A DNA stretch of 64,000 bases from the NCBI RefSeq assembly GCF_029867415.1, contig NW_026705418.1, positions 620,001 to 684,000 on the forward strand, read 5' to 3'. Every line of letters begins with the position of its first letter. The stretch's first letter is position 1. The stretch comes from Vicia villosa. Taxonomy: Eukaryota; Streptophyta; Magnoliopsida; Fabales; Fabaceae. This document shows, in pieces, positions 1 to 9,830 of the stretch. The notes beneath the pieces were generated by a model that worked only from the letters and a program-made list of their open reading frames with translations, had not been told where the DNA came from and ran no database searches. The position numbers were made by a program, and so were the translations under genes.

Positions 1-783
1 TTGTTGTAACTGAAGGAGAGGTTCGGTGAGCAGAGGTTTTGAGGAGTAGTTGTTGGTGTGGATGAAGTTCTGGGTTGGTTTGTGTAGTATCTCAGCAGAG
101 TTTTGAAGGTGTGATTTTCGTTCCCCCCTGTTGCGTTTCTTGGCTAGCTTTTATAGATAGAATGAATGGATTTTGGGGGGGAAAGTTTGGATGAAATTTG
201 AACATTTTTGAGCTCTGATTCTGTGCTTTCTTATGCAGGTTCTTGTATGGACAAATTTGTGAAATCTTTGGCATCTTTTGTGCAGGTTTTTGGGTGGAGC
301 AGAGCAGAATTTTGGACTGGTTTGGACAGTTGTAGCAGGGTAGTGGAAATTGGCTTTGCTGTGCAGAGCAAGAAACCGTGGGAAGCATTTTTGTTTGACT
401 TTTCTGTACTATTTTTTTTGTAAAAGTGGGCTAAGAACAACATGGGCCTCAATTGTAAAAAACCCCTTTTTTGTGTTATATATATTTTATGTACATTTGA
501 CAAAAAGGAAAAATAAAACTAATAATAATAATATTAAATGATAATAAAACTAGTAATAATAATAAAAGAAACAAAAGTCGTAAAAACCCAGATAAATGGT
601 AACTAGGATAAGAATATGCAAAGATGAAAAAAATGCAAAACGAAAACTATTTTTGTTGACTTTATTAAAAGTCTATTTCATTTCAAAAATATGCAAAATA
701 TGCGAAAACTAAATTAAATGAAATACAGATGCGACATGACCAAGAATGAATGAAATGCGCAGGTCAAAAATTGGGGTGCGACA
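1..783 (-). repeat. Element A 3' LTR (outer 783 bp)
   Basis: Direct repeat of 8223-9005. I compared the copies line by line and saw no difference. The LTR begins (minus strand) at 783 with TGTCGCACCCC, directly after the PPT. The rest of the LTR, expected to be about 2.2 kb, is beyond the left window edge. Short open frames here recur identically in the other copy and are not genes. Confidence 0.93.
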
Positions 784-800
784 GATGCCCCTATTTAAGT
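784..800 (-). other. Element A polypurine tract
   Basis: On the minus strand the bases just before the 3' LTR read AAATAGGGGCATC, a G-rich plus-strand primer site abutting TGTCGCACC. The same sequence in the same position is seen next to element B's 3' LTR (35892-35905), which supports the call. Confidence 0.8.
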
Positions 801-999
801 TTCTTCTATCGAAGATGTGAAGAGACTTAAATACAAAGTACACAATTTTTGTCCTAATGCAAATGAAATGCAATGCATGGACTATTTTTGTTATTTTGAA
901 TGCAATATAATATGAGATAGATGTTGAACTCTGTGGGGAATCAGGCGTGAAACAAGCGATCACACCAAAGACATGAAATCCGAGAGGAAAGATAGTCAA

Positions 1000-1905
1000 C
1001 AAAGGTATTCAGGGTAAAGCGTGATTGAACTTCGGGAAAAGAACATATGAGATGCCCAAGATAAAACATGAACGAGGATGTATTAAGTGACGATCAAGGT
1101 AAAACATGATCGAAGAACACAAAAGGATAGTCAAGGTAAAACATGACTGAGGAACACGAAGGTCAACCAAGATAAAACGTGATTAGACTTTTGAAAAGAA
1201 AATATTCAGGGACATTCAAGATAAAACATGAACGGGCCAACATCAGAGGACAATCAAGGTAAAACGTGATTGAACGACATCGAATGGTATTCAAGATAAA
1301 ACATAACCGAAGACAATCAAGATAAAACATGATTGAAGAATATCAAGATAAAACATGACCGAAGAATATCAAGATAAAACATGACTGAAGACAACCAAGA
1401 TAAAACATGACTGACTCAGGTATTAGATGGGAATCAAGATAAAGCATGACTGAAGGAATATCGAATGGAGATCAAGGTAAAACATGACCGAAGAATATCG
1501 AATGACAATCAAGGTAAAACATGATTGAAGAACACCAAAGAGAATCAAGGTAAAACATGATTGAAGAACATCAAGATAAAACATGATTGAAGCACGTCAA
1601 GATAAAACAAGATTGAAGCAACAAAGGCAATCGAGGTAAAACACGATTGGACTTTAAAAAAGAAAATATCAGAGGCATTCAAGATAAAACATGAATGAGG
1701 ACAACATCAAAGATCAATCAAGGTAAAACATGATTGGATAACATCAAAGAGAATCAAGATAAAACATAATTGAACTTTAAGAAAACATCAGAGACATTCA
1801 AGGTAAAACATGAATGAGACGACACCAAAGACGATCAAGATAAAACAGTATTGGACTTCGAGAAGAAAGTATTAGGGACATTCAAGGTAAAACGTGAATA
1901 AGATA
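1000..1905. repeat. Element A 3'-region tandem array with paired arms
   Basis: About 23 imperfect units, 27-45 bp apart, share the core TCAAGRTAAAACRTGA. The core is flanked by short arms that in roughly half of the units are complementary, separated by exactly 10 bases. Clear pairs are CGATCA/TGATCG (1091-1112), AGTCA/TGACT (1129-1148), CAATCA/TGATTG (1251-1272), CAATCG/CGATTG (1628-1649) and CATTCA/TGAATG (1676-1697 and 1795-1816). Other units have mismatched arms. Ogre-type elements are known for hypervariable tandem repeats between pol and the 3' LTR. Confidence 0.88.
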
Positions 1906-3665
1906 GAAACTTGATAAATGCCAAATATGTTGGATTTAGACCATAAGGTAAGATGTTACAAACAACAATACTTGAGAAAATGCACATGAGTATGCATGAT
2001 ATATGAAATTTTCAATGCATGGTATATGAATGATGAATGCAATGTAATTGATTATGATCACTGAGGTAGACTCTTTTGTGAGGGAAGATTGGAATTCTGA
2101 TTCCTCAACACAAGAAAATTGTCAACTCTGTTATGTCACACTGATGATCCTTTTGAGAAGGATTGATAAAATGTTTGGGGATTGCTGAAGAAGATTGCCC
2201 CTGATTGACTGGTTGTTATCTGATCGTTGCTTCAGTTCTTTGAAATGAATGTTGGGAACATATGCCCCAGTATAAGTCTTGAACAACAGGATCTTGAAGT
2301 AACGTGCCCCTGGTGGGATCACTGATCAAGTTTCTCGACTGTTTGAACTTCCTTGAAAGATGAGTACTTGCTTGCAAATAAAATGTTTATTCAAAAATGG
2401 TAATTTTAATGCAACGCTCAAAGCATATTTTGAAATCAAAGTCTTTTATTGAAAAGATGTTATTGATGTATAGCAAATGAATCAAAGGTCCAAGCGCAGT
2501 TGTCAAGACAATCAAAGTGATGGATAAAGCAAAAGGTATGGTAAATCAAACGATTTGCAAAGATCTTTAGGAGTCAGGTTAACGCAACCTTGTTGTAGTA
2601 TGCTTTCAAAATAAACCTTGCTTCAATTAGGTCTTTTGAAGGCTGTAACGTGGCTTGGTTCACGGTTTCAGAAACAAAGGATATAGGCTCAAAGTATATT
2701 TGTACCCACCCAATTCTTCGTGATGAACTTCAATCTTATACTCAGTTAATTCAAACTATACATTCAGGTTCCAAGAGGTTTTGGAATTGCACCTACGATA
2801 ATAATAATAGTTTAAAGACCAAGGGAATCTTTGAGACGACAGTCACTTCTCCCTTTCGAAAATCACAACATTTTATTGTTGTTCAAGGAATTTATTGATT
2901 TCTCTTTTCTGCTTTATCCCTAACTTTTGCCTGATCTGTCTTCTTTTGAGATTACAGCCAGCGGGGTGCCCCAGTTTTGCCTAAGTCTCCTTCGTAGGTT
3001 TTGACTTAGCGGGCTTTTTCTTTGAATTTTTTTTTTGTATAGTGACTGCCTTGATAATGATTAATGAGAACCATGTTGATCACTTTTGGTTGAAACCCTT
3101 ATTGAAATGTGTACTTAATGATTTTCTTGAAGTTGAATGCAGAAACAAATTAACTGAGAACTACCCTGCCCCAGGTTAAAATTGCGGGTTTTCGTATAGA
3201 AAGAAACACCAACTTCTAGGCTCAAAGGGGTTGATGAGGGATTAACTTCCTTATTTCTCCAGTGTTTGGGGATTGAAACAATGCCTTTACATCATCAGCA
3301 AAGTTCTATTTGAAAGCATACAATTCAACAACTTGGGTATTTTGTTTTCATCATTCTCCCTCTAATCTTTGCATAAAACACAAGTTTGATAAAGAAAGTG
3401 AACAAGAGATATATTTTTGTTTTTTTGAAAGATAAATCATAAAGAAACACACAATGGATGTAAATGAATTGACTCAAATATGTAGTGCTCATTTCATTAA
3501 AATTTAAAAAATAAAGAACAAACAAAGTTCATTGCAAGTACACAAAATAACATAAGGAAATTACAAACAACGGGAAATAAGGCCTAGTGACTAATCGGTG
3601 ACGAGGAGGAGCTATCCTATCACGAAACACTTGGCTTTAGGGGAGTGTCTTGTCATTCTCATTTT
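1906..3665 (-). other. Element A conserved non-coding 3' internal region
   Basis: No convincing gene here; the short open frames are not shared with element B. The sequence is homologous to 48300-50065 of element B, same orientation, and in part to 57100-58050 of element C, opposite orientation. Shared landmarks read on the minus strand include a block with CATTGTTTCAAT, another with CTGGGGCAGGGTA (C has AGGGGCAGGGTA) and one with GACTTAGGCAAAA. Retention in three otherwise different elements suggests a cis function or recent common descent; I cannot tell which. Confidence 0.75.
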
Positions 3666-5198
3666 TCAGCCACTTTTGTCATGCTCAGGCAAAGGATTGT
3701 CGACAACATTGGGATTGATGTCTTTGAAAGTGAGCAGCTTCGTTCTAACCAACTCTTGAACTCTTTCTTTCAGAGGGAAACATCTTTCCAGATCATGGCC
3801 TGCCGCACCTTGATGAAAAGCGCAATGAAGATCAGATCTGAAACCTTCAGGGAGAGGGTTTCGAGGCGGAGGCATAGATCTCGTTGTAATCAACCCTTTG
3901 TGGACCAAAGCTGGATATAACTCAGTATAAGTCATTGGAATAGGATCGAAGTCAATCCTATTACGAGTCTGATTCGGGTTAGCAGCCTGAGGTCGAGCAG
4001 CTTGAACTTGCGGAACCTTAGTCACAGGAGCAACAGTAACTACAATTGGTTGATCATAGTTATTAGTTCTTTGACGAGGTCTTCTTCCTTCGTCGCTCAC
4101 AGCGTTTGTTTCTCCTTCCTTTTTCCTATGGAAGTTTCCATAAGGTTTCTTTGCACCATTAGAAGATTCAGCAGCATTGGAAACCTTGCCATTCTTGATT
4201 CCCTCTTCTAGCCTTTGACCAATGGTCACCAAGTCAGTAAAGTTGGAGGACACACTTCCAATCATCTTCTCCCAGTAGATAGGCGAGAGAGTATCCATGA
4301 ACATTCCAGTTAATTCCTTTTCTGCCAAAGGAGGTTCCACTTGAGAAGCTAGTTCTCTCCAGCGTTGAGCATACTCCTTGAAGGACTCTCTTTCCCTTTG
4401 GGACATATTTTGTAATTGACGGCGATCAGGAGCCATGTCTAGATTATACTTGTACTGTTTCATGAAAGCATCAGTCAGATCTTGAAAGCAATGGATACGA
4501 CTCTTCTCCAGTCCCATATACCACTTCAGTGAAGCGCCAGTCAGACTATCTTGAAAACAGTGAATCAACAATTTGTCGTTCTTGGTATAGGCAGCCATCT
4601 TGCGGTAGTACATGGTCAAATGACTTCTTGGACAAGTGTACCCTTTGTACTTTTCAAACTCGGGAGTTTTGAACTTGGCAGGCATGACCAGGTCAGAAAC
4701 TAAGCACATGTTTTGAGCAGCGACCCCAAAGTAATCAGCACCTTCCATGGCTCTTAGTCTTTTTTCCAGGAATTGATATTGTTCTTTGACTTCATCAATG
4801 TCACCAGCTTCTTTTTGGCTTTCACTTTGATGGTCTCCAGCCTGGTATTCAAAGAGAGGATTCCCATAAGCGGTCTGGGCAGCAGTGTGCACAATTGGCT
4901 GAGACTCAGTCATGATCGGAGCTTGGAACATTGGTCGTGAAGTTTGACCAACCATAGCAGCAGTGGCATGAGGTGGAGAATAATCCGGAGGTAAACCAAA
5001 CTCAGGCCAAGTAGTGGCGGGCCTCTGAACAGGAATAGGGTCTTCAACATCATCGGTGATTTCTTGAATGACAGTCCTTTGAGGTGGTTCTCCTCTAGCA
5101 ATCAGAACTTGCAACATTTCAGTGAGCTTAGTCATTCCTGACTTCAAATCTTCAATCTCCATTCTGACTTCAGCATTGTGTTGCACTTGATCTGCCAT
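3666..5198 (-). CDS. gag: Ogre/Tat-type gag, 510 aa, intact
   Basis: Capsid/nucleocapsid precursor of a Ty3/gypsy element, expected to package element RNA in cytoplasmic particles. The ATG at 5196-5198 opens a single uninterrupted frame. Residues 10-40 are a likely coiled coil (EIEDLKSGMTKLTEML). Residues about 145-340 are the retrotransposon gag core, with FKTPEFEKYKG, LTGASLKWYMGLE and FKEYAQRWRELASQV. A basic stretch follows, then near residues 458-472 a zinc-finger-like CX2HX5HX4C, the form seen in Tat and Athila gags. It ends in a stop with no protease or pol behind it, so it is a free-standing gag. Element B carries a decayed homologue at 50066-50720. An intact reading frame in an element with identical LTRs suggests the protein is, or was recently, made. 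Confidence 0.93.
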   Translation of the reverse strand: MADQVQHNAEVRMEIEDLKSGMTKLTEMLQVLIARGEPPQRTVIQEITDDVEDPIPVQRPATTWPEFGLPPDYSPPHATAAMVGQTSRPMFQAPIMTESQPIVHTAAQTAYGNPLFEYQAGDHQSESQKEAGDIDEVKEQYQFLEKRLRAMEGADYFGVAAQNMCLVSDLVMPAKFKTPEFEKYKGYTCPRSHLTMYYRKMAAYTKNDKLLIHCFQDSLTGASLKWYMGLEKSRIHCFQDLTDAFMKQYKYNLDMAPDRRQLQNMSQRERESFKEYAQRWRELASQVEPPLAEKELTGMFMDTLSPIYWEKMIGSVSSNFTDLVTIGQRLEEGIKNGKVSNAAESSNGAKKPYGNFHRKKEGETNAVSDEGRRPRQRTNNYDQPIVVTVAPVTKVPQVQAARPQAANPNQTRNRIDFDPIPMTYTELYPALVHKGLITTRSMPPPRNPLPEGFRSDLHCAFHQGAAGHDLERCFPLKERVQELVRTKLLTFKDINPNVVDNPLPEHDKSG

Positions 5199-5966
5199 TC
5201 TTCTTCTAACGTTGGCTCTAGTCTCGTAATCGTGTGGAGGAACCAGCTTGACGGTTAACAGAAGACTGTTGAAGATGAATACAGACGGTATGAGTTGACA
5301 ACTCGAATGAATATGGATGCATGTATGTCATGAATGGTTTACATGTAATGGATTTCAAATCATATGGAAACATTCTGATTTCTTAGCACAAAGTGGCACA
5401 CAATAGGATAGTTCTAAGGTTTTTTCGACAAGGTTCTAGACACAGTTCTCAGAGTTACAAGCTACTTTTGAAAACTTGATCATCTAGCAAATAACTTCCC
5501 ACACAACCATGTTTTCAAATGAATCCTATTCTGAGTGTGGTTTTCGCACTTACCCACGGTAATAGTTACGTTACGCAAGTTGGGTGCGAAACCACCATTT
5601 CCTAAAAAGTCATGGTTTAAGGGTTTTTCTAAAGGTCCCTAGAGTTAACGATCCAAATTGAAAACATCATCGCTCAAGTAAATAACTTACTTAACCAAAG
5701 ACCTCTTCTCAAAGGACCTACTCTAGGCGGGGTATTAGTATCTCCCACTTGACACTACGTCAAGCAAGTTTAATACTAAACCACCATCTTATCTTACGTG
5801 TTTCTTGAGCTCGGGTGTAGAGCTTTGTCCACAAAGTGCCAAAAATCAAGATATTCCAACCATAAAATAAGAAATCAAACAATAAAGAAAATAAATAAGC
5901 AAAATAAATAAAGCTAACAATAATACAAGAAAAAAAAACTAAACTAGGGTTGACTCTCTTAGCTAT
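5199..5966 (-). other. Element A 5' leader between PBS and gag
   Basis: About 770 bp of untranslated leader. It contains an imperfect duplication: a stretch with CAAATAACTTCCCACACAACC near 5490 resembles one with TAAATAACTTACTTAACC near 5680, each running on to a segment ending AAACCACCAT. Packaging and dimerisation signals normally lie in such leaders, but none can be recognised by eye. Confidence 0.55.
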
Positions 5967-5983
5967 CCCCAGCAGAGTCGCCA
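5967..5983 (-). other. Element A primer binding site, tRNA-Arg type
   Basis: Minus strand reads TGGCGACTCTGCTGGGG, five bases after the LTR end. It begins with TGG, the complement of CCA, and continues as the complement of a tRNA 3' end of the form CCCCAGCAGAGTCG. Ogre elements are known to use tRNA-Arg. The identical site occurs in element C at 54151-54167. Confidence 0.88.
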
Positions 5984-6039
5984 CTTTCTGTAGCGGTAAA
6001 AATGTGACTCGACGCGCTTTCGCGCGTTCGAAGTACAAC

Positions 6040-6049
6040 AGAGTCGCCA
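6040..6049 (-). other. PBS-like decoy inside LTR end (element A)
   Basis: Minus strand TGGCGACTCT repeats the first ten bases of the true PBS (5974-5983). The match extends to 13 of 14 bases and lies 66 bp away, inside the LTR. Equivalent copies are present in element B (21027-21036, one mismatch) and element C (54108-54117). Confidence 0.75.
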
Positions 6050-6684
6050 CCGAACTTTATTTATTCCAAGAAGGAAAGGGAAAATATCGATAAAACCCAC
6101 GAAGAGAAAAGAAATGGATAAGATGGTCATCGCAACCAAATTTAGGTTCGGGAGTCGGTTAAGCAAGGGGAAGGTATTAGCACCCCTCACCTCCATCGTA
6201 CTCGATGGGACCCATTTAGTTAATCTTGTGATTTATTGTTAGCTTATATCTACTTGCGTTATTTATTAGGTTGGAAAGAAGAAAAGAACAAAAAAAGGAT
6301 TTTTATTATTATGCTCGCCAAGACATTTGTATCTAGTGCCTACGTATTCCCTAGTGCAATGGGAAAGTCAGAGCAATCGTAGTTCGGGCGAAGAACCACG
6401 AAATGTTTTGTTGATTGATTTTAGCGAGAGGTACTCGATCGCTTTCAAATGGAAATACTACGCGCACATGGATATGATATCACTACAAGAATGGATAACT
6501 AAATCAAGATAAGACATGATTTTGGCCATCATCGCATTCGAGTGGAAGATGTTAGATCTTCACATGTGGAAGTATGTTCGTATTGAAATTGAATAAGTGT
6601 CTCGATTTATGAAAAAAAGTGTTTTAGAATGTAAAAGGGTGTGAATGAATTGAAAGTTTGTTTGTTAAGAGAAATCAAACATCT

Positions 6685-7140
6685 AAACAAAGGCTTAACG
6701 GCCATCGTCTAAATGCTCGAAAGAGAAAATTGTACAAGTACGTACAACCCCCTCGTAGGTGATGAAGATGATTTGATGAGTTGAAAGACATTTAATTGGA
6801 TCCAAGTATTTAAACAAAAGCTTAACGGCCATCGCTTAAGATACTTGGAAGAGTGTTTGTTGAATTGATTTTTATAAAATCTTTAATGGAGTTTAAACAT
6901 TCAAACAAAGGCTTAACGGCCATCGCCTAAATGCTTAAAGAACAACTTGTACAAGTACGTACAAACCCTTCTTTCCATTATAGATAAAATGATTTGATTA
7001 AACGAAAGTGTTTTTTTTGTAAAATAGGTGAATTAAATCGAGTTTTATGGAGCGTTTAATGGAATCCAAGTATTCGAATAAAAGTTAACGGCCATCACCC
7101 AAATACTTTTTAGGACAACTCGTACAAGTACGTACGAACC
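6685..7140. repeat. Tandem units inside element A LTR
   Basis: Four irregular units carry GGCTTAACGGCCATCGCC-like cores near 6692, 6820, 6911 and 7084. Three are followed by an inverted repeat TTGTAC-AAGTAC-GTACAA (6730-6747, 6947-6964). In the third (7120-7137) both arms differ together: TCGTAC with GTACGA. Element B's LTR has six units of the same family. Confidence 0.85.
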
Positions 7141-8697
7141 CTCCATGATTCATCCATTAAAACTCAAAATTCGATTCGATTTAAAAAGAGAACTATTTTT
7201 GTATCATTTTGAAATATATTGAATAAAATTCCAAACATACATCTAAAGAAAATATCTTTGATCTTTTTAAATTGACAAAGTAAAAAAAAAGGTGTTAAAT
7301 AGTTTTTATGATTTTTGATATCTATAAAAAAAATAATAACAATTAGTAGTATAGAAACAAATATAAAGAAAAACCAATGGGTTTATTGAAAAGAGAATGG
7401 GGCGTAGATTAACTAAAAACAATGGCCCAAACAATTAGAAGTTGTCCAAAGATGGGGGTCTACTAATCAAATTAGTTTGCACAAGGATAAACCGGTCCGG
7501 CCCAACAGAACCCAACCCTAATAATCCAAAGAAACTTGAACCAATGGACCGTTCCATCTTGTTCATCCGCCTCTCCCTCACTCGGTCTCTCTGCTTCTCT
7601 CTCACTCGTTTGCTCTGTTAGCACATGAACAAATAACAAACAACAAAAAGAAGAAAAATCTCGCCGCTCATCTCATCTCTGCTCTCGCGAACAACAACCA
7701 ACAACAACAAAGTACCCACGATTCCACCCCTCTCGCGATCTCCCTCTGCATTTCGATCTCTCTATCTCGCCGAAACCATGTCTCCGTTAAACAAAATCAG
7801 AAACACATTAAAATCAAGCAAGAAACATAGCCCCAAATTGATCCCCACCCTTGGTGACTCTCATTATTTGCTAACAGTTATATGATTATATCAAGGAAAA
7901 ACGAAAAAAACAAGAGTAAACAAACGAGAACTTTAACAATACATGAGAACCAGGTGAACTTGATCTTCAACCTCGCTTTTGTTCTTATTCTGTTTGCTTC
8001 TTCTATTTCTGAATCGATGTTATGCTTCTGAATGATGCTTATGGATTATGCTTCTGTGTTTGAGTTCTTTATTGTGTGTTGAATGAGTTGCAGATCTGGT
8101 TTTGCTGCTGTATGTTTTTGGTTGATGAATGGGAGTGTTATGGTTTAGGTGATGAGGTAAGGTTAAGGATGGAGGTTATCGTATCGTGATAAAAGTTGAG
8201 GGGTTATGTGTATCAGTGTATGTTGTTGTAACTGAAGGAGAGGTTCGGTGAGCAGAGGTTTTGAGGAGTAGTTGTTGGTGTGGATGAAGTTCTGGGTTGG
8301 TTTGTGTAGTATCTCAGCAGAGTTTTGAAGGTGTGATTTTCGTTCCCCCCTGTTGCGTTTCTTGGCTAGCTTTTATAGATAGAATGAATGGATTTTGGGG
8401 GGGAAAGTTTGGATGAAATTTGAACATTTTTGAGCTCTGATTCTGTGCTTTCTTATGCAGGTTCTTGTATGGACAAATTTGTGAAATCTTTGGCATCTTT
8501 TGTGCAGGTTTTTGGGTGGAGCAGAGCAGAATTTTGGACTGGTTTGGACAGTTGTAGCAGGGTAGTGGAAATTGGCTTTGCTGTGCAGAGCAAGAAACCG
8601 TGGGAAGCATTTTTGTTTGACTTTTCTGTACTATTTTTTTTGTAAAAGTGGGCTAAGAACAACATGGGCCTCAATTGTAAAAAACCCCTTTTTTGTG

Positions 8698-8707
8698 TTA
8701 TATATAT
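8698..8707 (-). promoter_or_regulatory. Candidate TATA box in element A LTR
   Basis: Minus strand reads TATATATAA about 300 bases into the LTR, a position compatible with the U3/R promoter. The identical motif is in the partial 3' LTR near 476-485. Position and composition only; no transcript evidence. Confidence 0.4.
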
Positions 8708-9005
8708 TTTATGTACATTTGACAAAAAGGAAAAATAAAACTAATAATAATAATATTAAATGATAATAAAACTAGTAATAATAATAAAAGAAACAAAAGT
8801 CGTAAAAACCCAGATAAATGGTAACTAGGATAAGAATATGCAAAGATGAAAAAAATGCAAAACGAAAACTATTTTTGTTGACTTTATTAAAAGTCTATTT
8901 CATTTCAAAAATATGCAAAATATGCGAAAACTAAATTAAATGAAATACAGATGCGACATGACCAAGAATGAATGAAATGCGCAGGTCAAAAATTGGGGTG
9001 CGACA

Positions 9006-9613
9006 CTTGGTGATCAAGATCTTGAGCCAATACATAAAATCATGCTATTATGTGATATTCTGGCAGGGCTCACCATCTTTGTGCACAAACAAAATCGTGA
9101 TTTGGGTAGGGATTACCATGCAAAACCGTGGAAACAATAGATTAAATCCACGGGCCAGGTACTTAAATGCACCTTTTGATGTGATGATCAATTTTGTGCC
9201 CATCAAAAACATGTTTTAGTCACTTGATTACTTGAAGCAATTTGTTCTCTTACATTCTAATCCTATTTGTTTTGGAAAACCGTTCAATTTTCAAGTGCAT
9301 TGCTCGGTTTCACGATCTGGTGATCCCTTCCTGATCTTGCATAGGTTATCGACTCTTACTTCTTTAAGGCCAATTCCACTCCTTTGTTCTAAAAATGTTT
9401 TTGATACTCTGTACTATGTCATCCTCCTCAACTCATCTATCAATACAGTTCCCCTGTCCCCCTTAAGCTCAACAATTTTTATAATTTGTGACCTTAATTA
9501 TCTTAATTACTATCATGCAGAGTCTGAATCCAAAGGAATTGGACAAAGTGATACATTTAGTTGAATCTACAAGGGAGGTAGATAAGAGTAACGACCATAT
9601 AGAAAACTAAACT
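9006..9613 (+). pseudogene. 3'-terminal exons of an unidentified host gene, truncated by element A
   Basis: From 9006 an open frame encodes 44 residues, including ILAGLTIFVHKQNRDLGRDY, then a TAG (9138-9140) and seven more codons to a donor at 9159 (CCAG|GTACTT). The candidate intron 9159-9520 (362 bp) ends in TATCATGCAG. The next exon, 9521-9610, continues in phase 0 for 29 residues (it starts SLNPKELDKVIHLVES) and stops at TAA. AATAAA follows at 9671-9676. Matching phase, splice sites, poly(A) signal and protein-like composition support a real gene end; the 5' part lies beyond element A. I do not recognise the protein. The TAG may be a real mutation or a sign that the exon is misread. Confidence 0.55.
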
Positions 9614-9778
9614 AGTCTAATTAAGGCTATTTGGCTATTTAATACATTATTTATATCTGACTATGTTATAAATAAAGAGCCACATAGCACATATATGTTG
9701 ATATCATTAAGAGTGTAATCAGATCGGTTTGGACCATTTTTTATCCAAAAATAGTCTTAACCGATAATATCTCCACCT
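9614..9778. other. Probable 3' UTR and downstream flank of the host-gene remnant
   Basis: AT-rich sequence with AATAAA at 9671-9676 about 60 bp after the candidate stop codon. Nothing else recognised. Confidence 0.35.
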
Positions 9779-9830
9779 GTTTGGTTTGGTTCTGGTTTTA
9801 ACATTTTTCAAAAATGGAACCAAACCAAAC
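9779..9830. repeat. Perfect 14-bp inverted repeat (hairpin)
   Basis: GTTTGGTTTGGTTC at 9779-9792 is the exact reverse complement of 9817-9830, with a 24-base loop. The surrounding sequence has further GGTTTGG-like motifs. It may be a MITE remnant or a simple palindrome. Confidence 0.7.

Larger units (their letters stand above)
1..9005 (-). mobile_element. Element A: gag-only Ogre-like Ty3/gypsy element, 3' LTR cut by window edge
   Basis: Positions 1-783 recur at 8223-9005 as a direct repeat, so these are the outer parts of two LTRs. In minus-strand order the element is: 5' LTR (5989-9005), tRNA-Arg-type PBS, leader, gag (3666-5198), a long non-coding region with tandem repeats, PPT (784-800) and 3' LTR (783 down past base 1). 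LTR ends are TGTCGCACCCC and ACCGCTACA. The internal region is only about 5.2 kb and has no protease, RT, RNase H or integrase in any frame, so the element is non-autonomous. LTR size, PBS and gag type place it with the Ogre/Tat lineage. The target duplication should be CTTGG (9006-9010); its partner lies outside the window. Confidence 0.9.
5989..9005 (-). repeat. Element A 5' LTR, 3,017 bp
   Basis: Bounded by ACCGCTACA next to the PBS and by TGTCGCACCCC at 9005 (both read on the minus strand). The outer 783 bp match 1-783 exactly. The inner end (5989-7330) is homologous to element B's LTR at 20980-22740. The segment 7550-7800 is CT-rich and resembles a plant 5' untranslated region. No coding potential is apparent. 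Confidence 0.92.

Noticed and set aside
92..541. Open frames on both strands, repeated at 8314-8763
   Set aside because: They lie in LTR DNA, overlap on opposite strands and are identical only because the two LTRs are identical; no domain is recognisable.
1000..1905. Regularly spaced short repeats resembling a CRISPR array
   Set aside because: Unit spacing is irregular, spacers are similar to each other, and the context is a plant LTR element; no cas genes are present.
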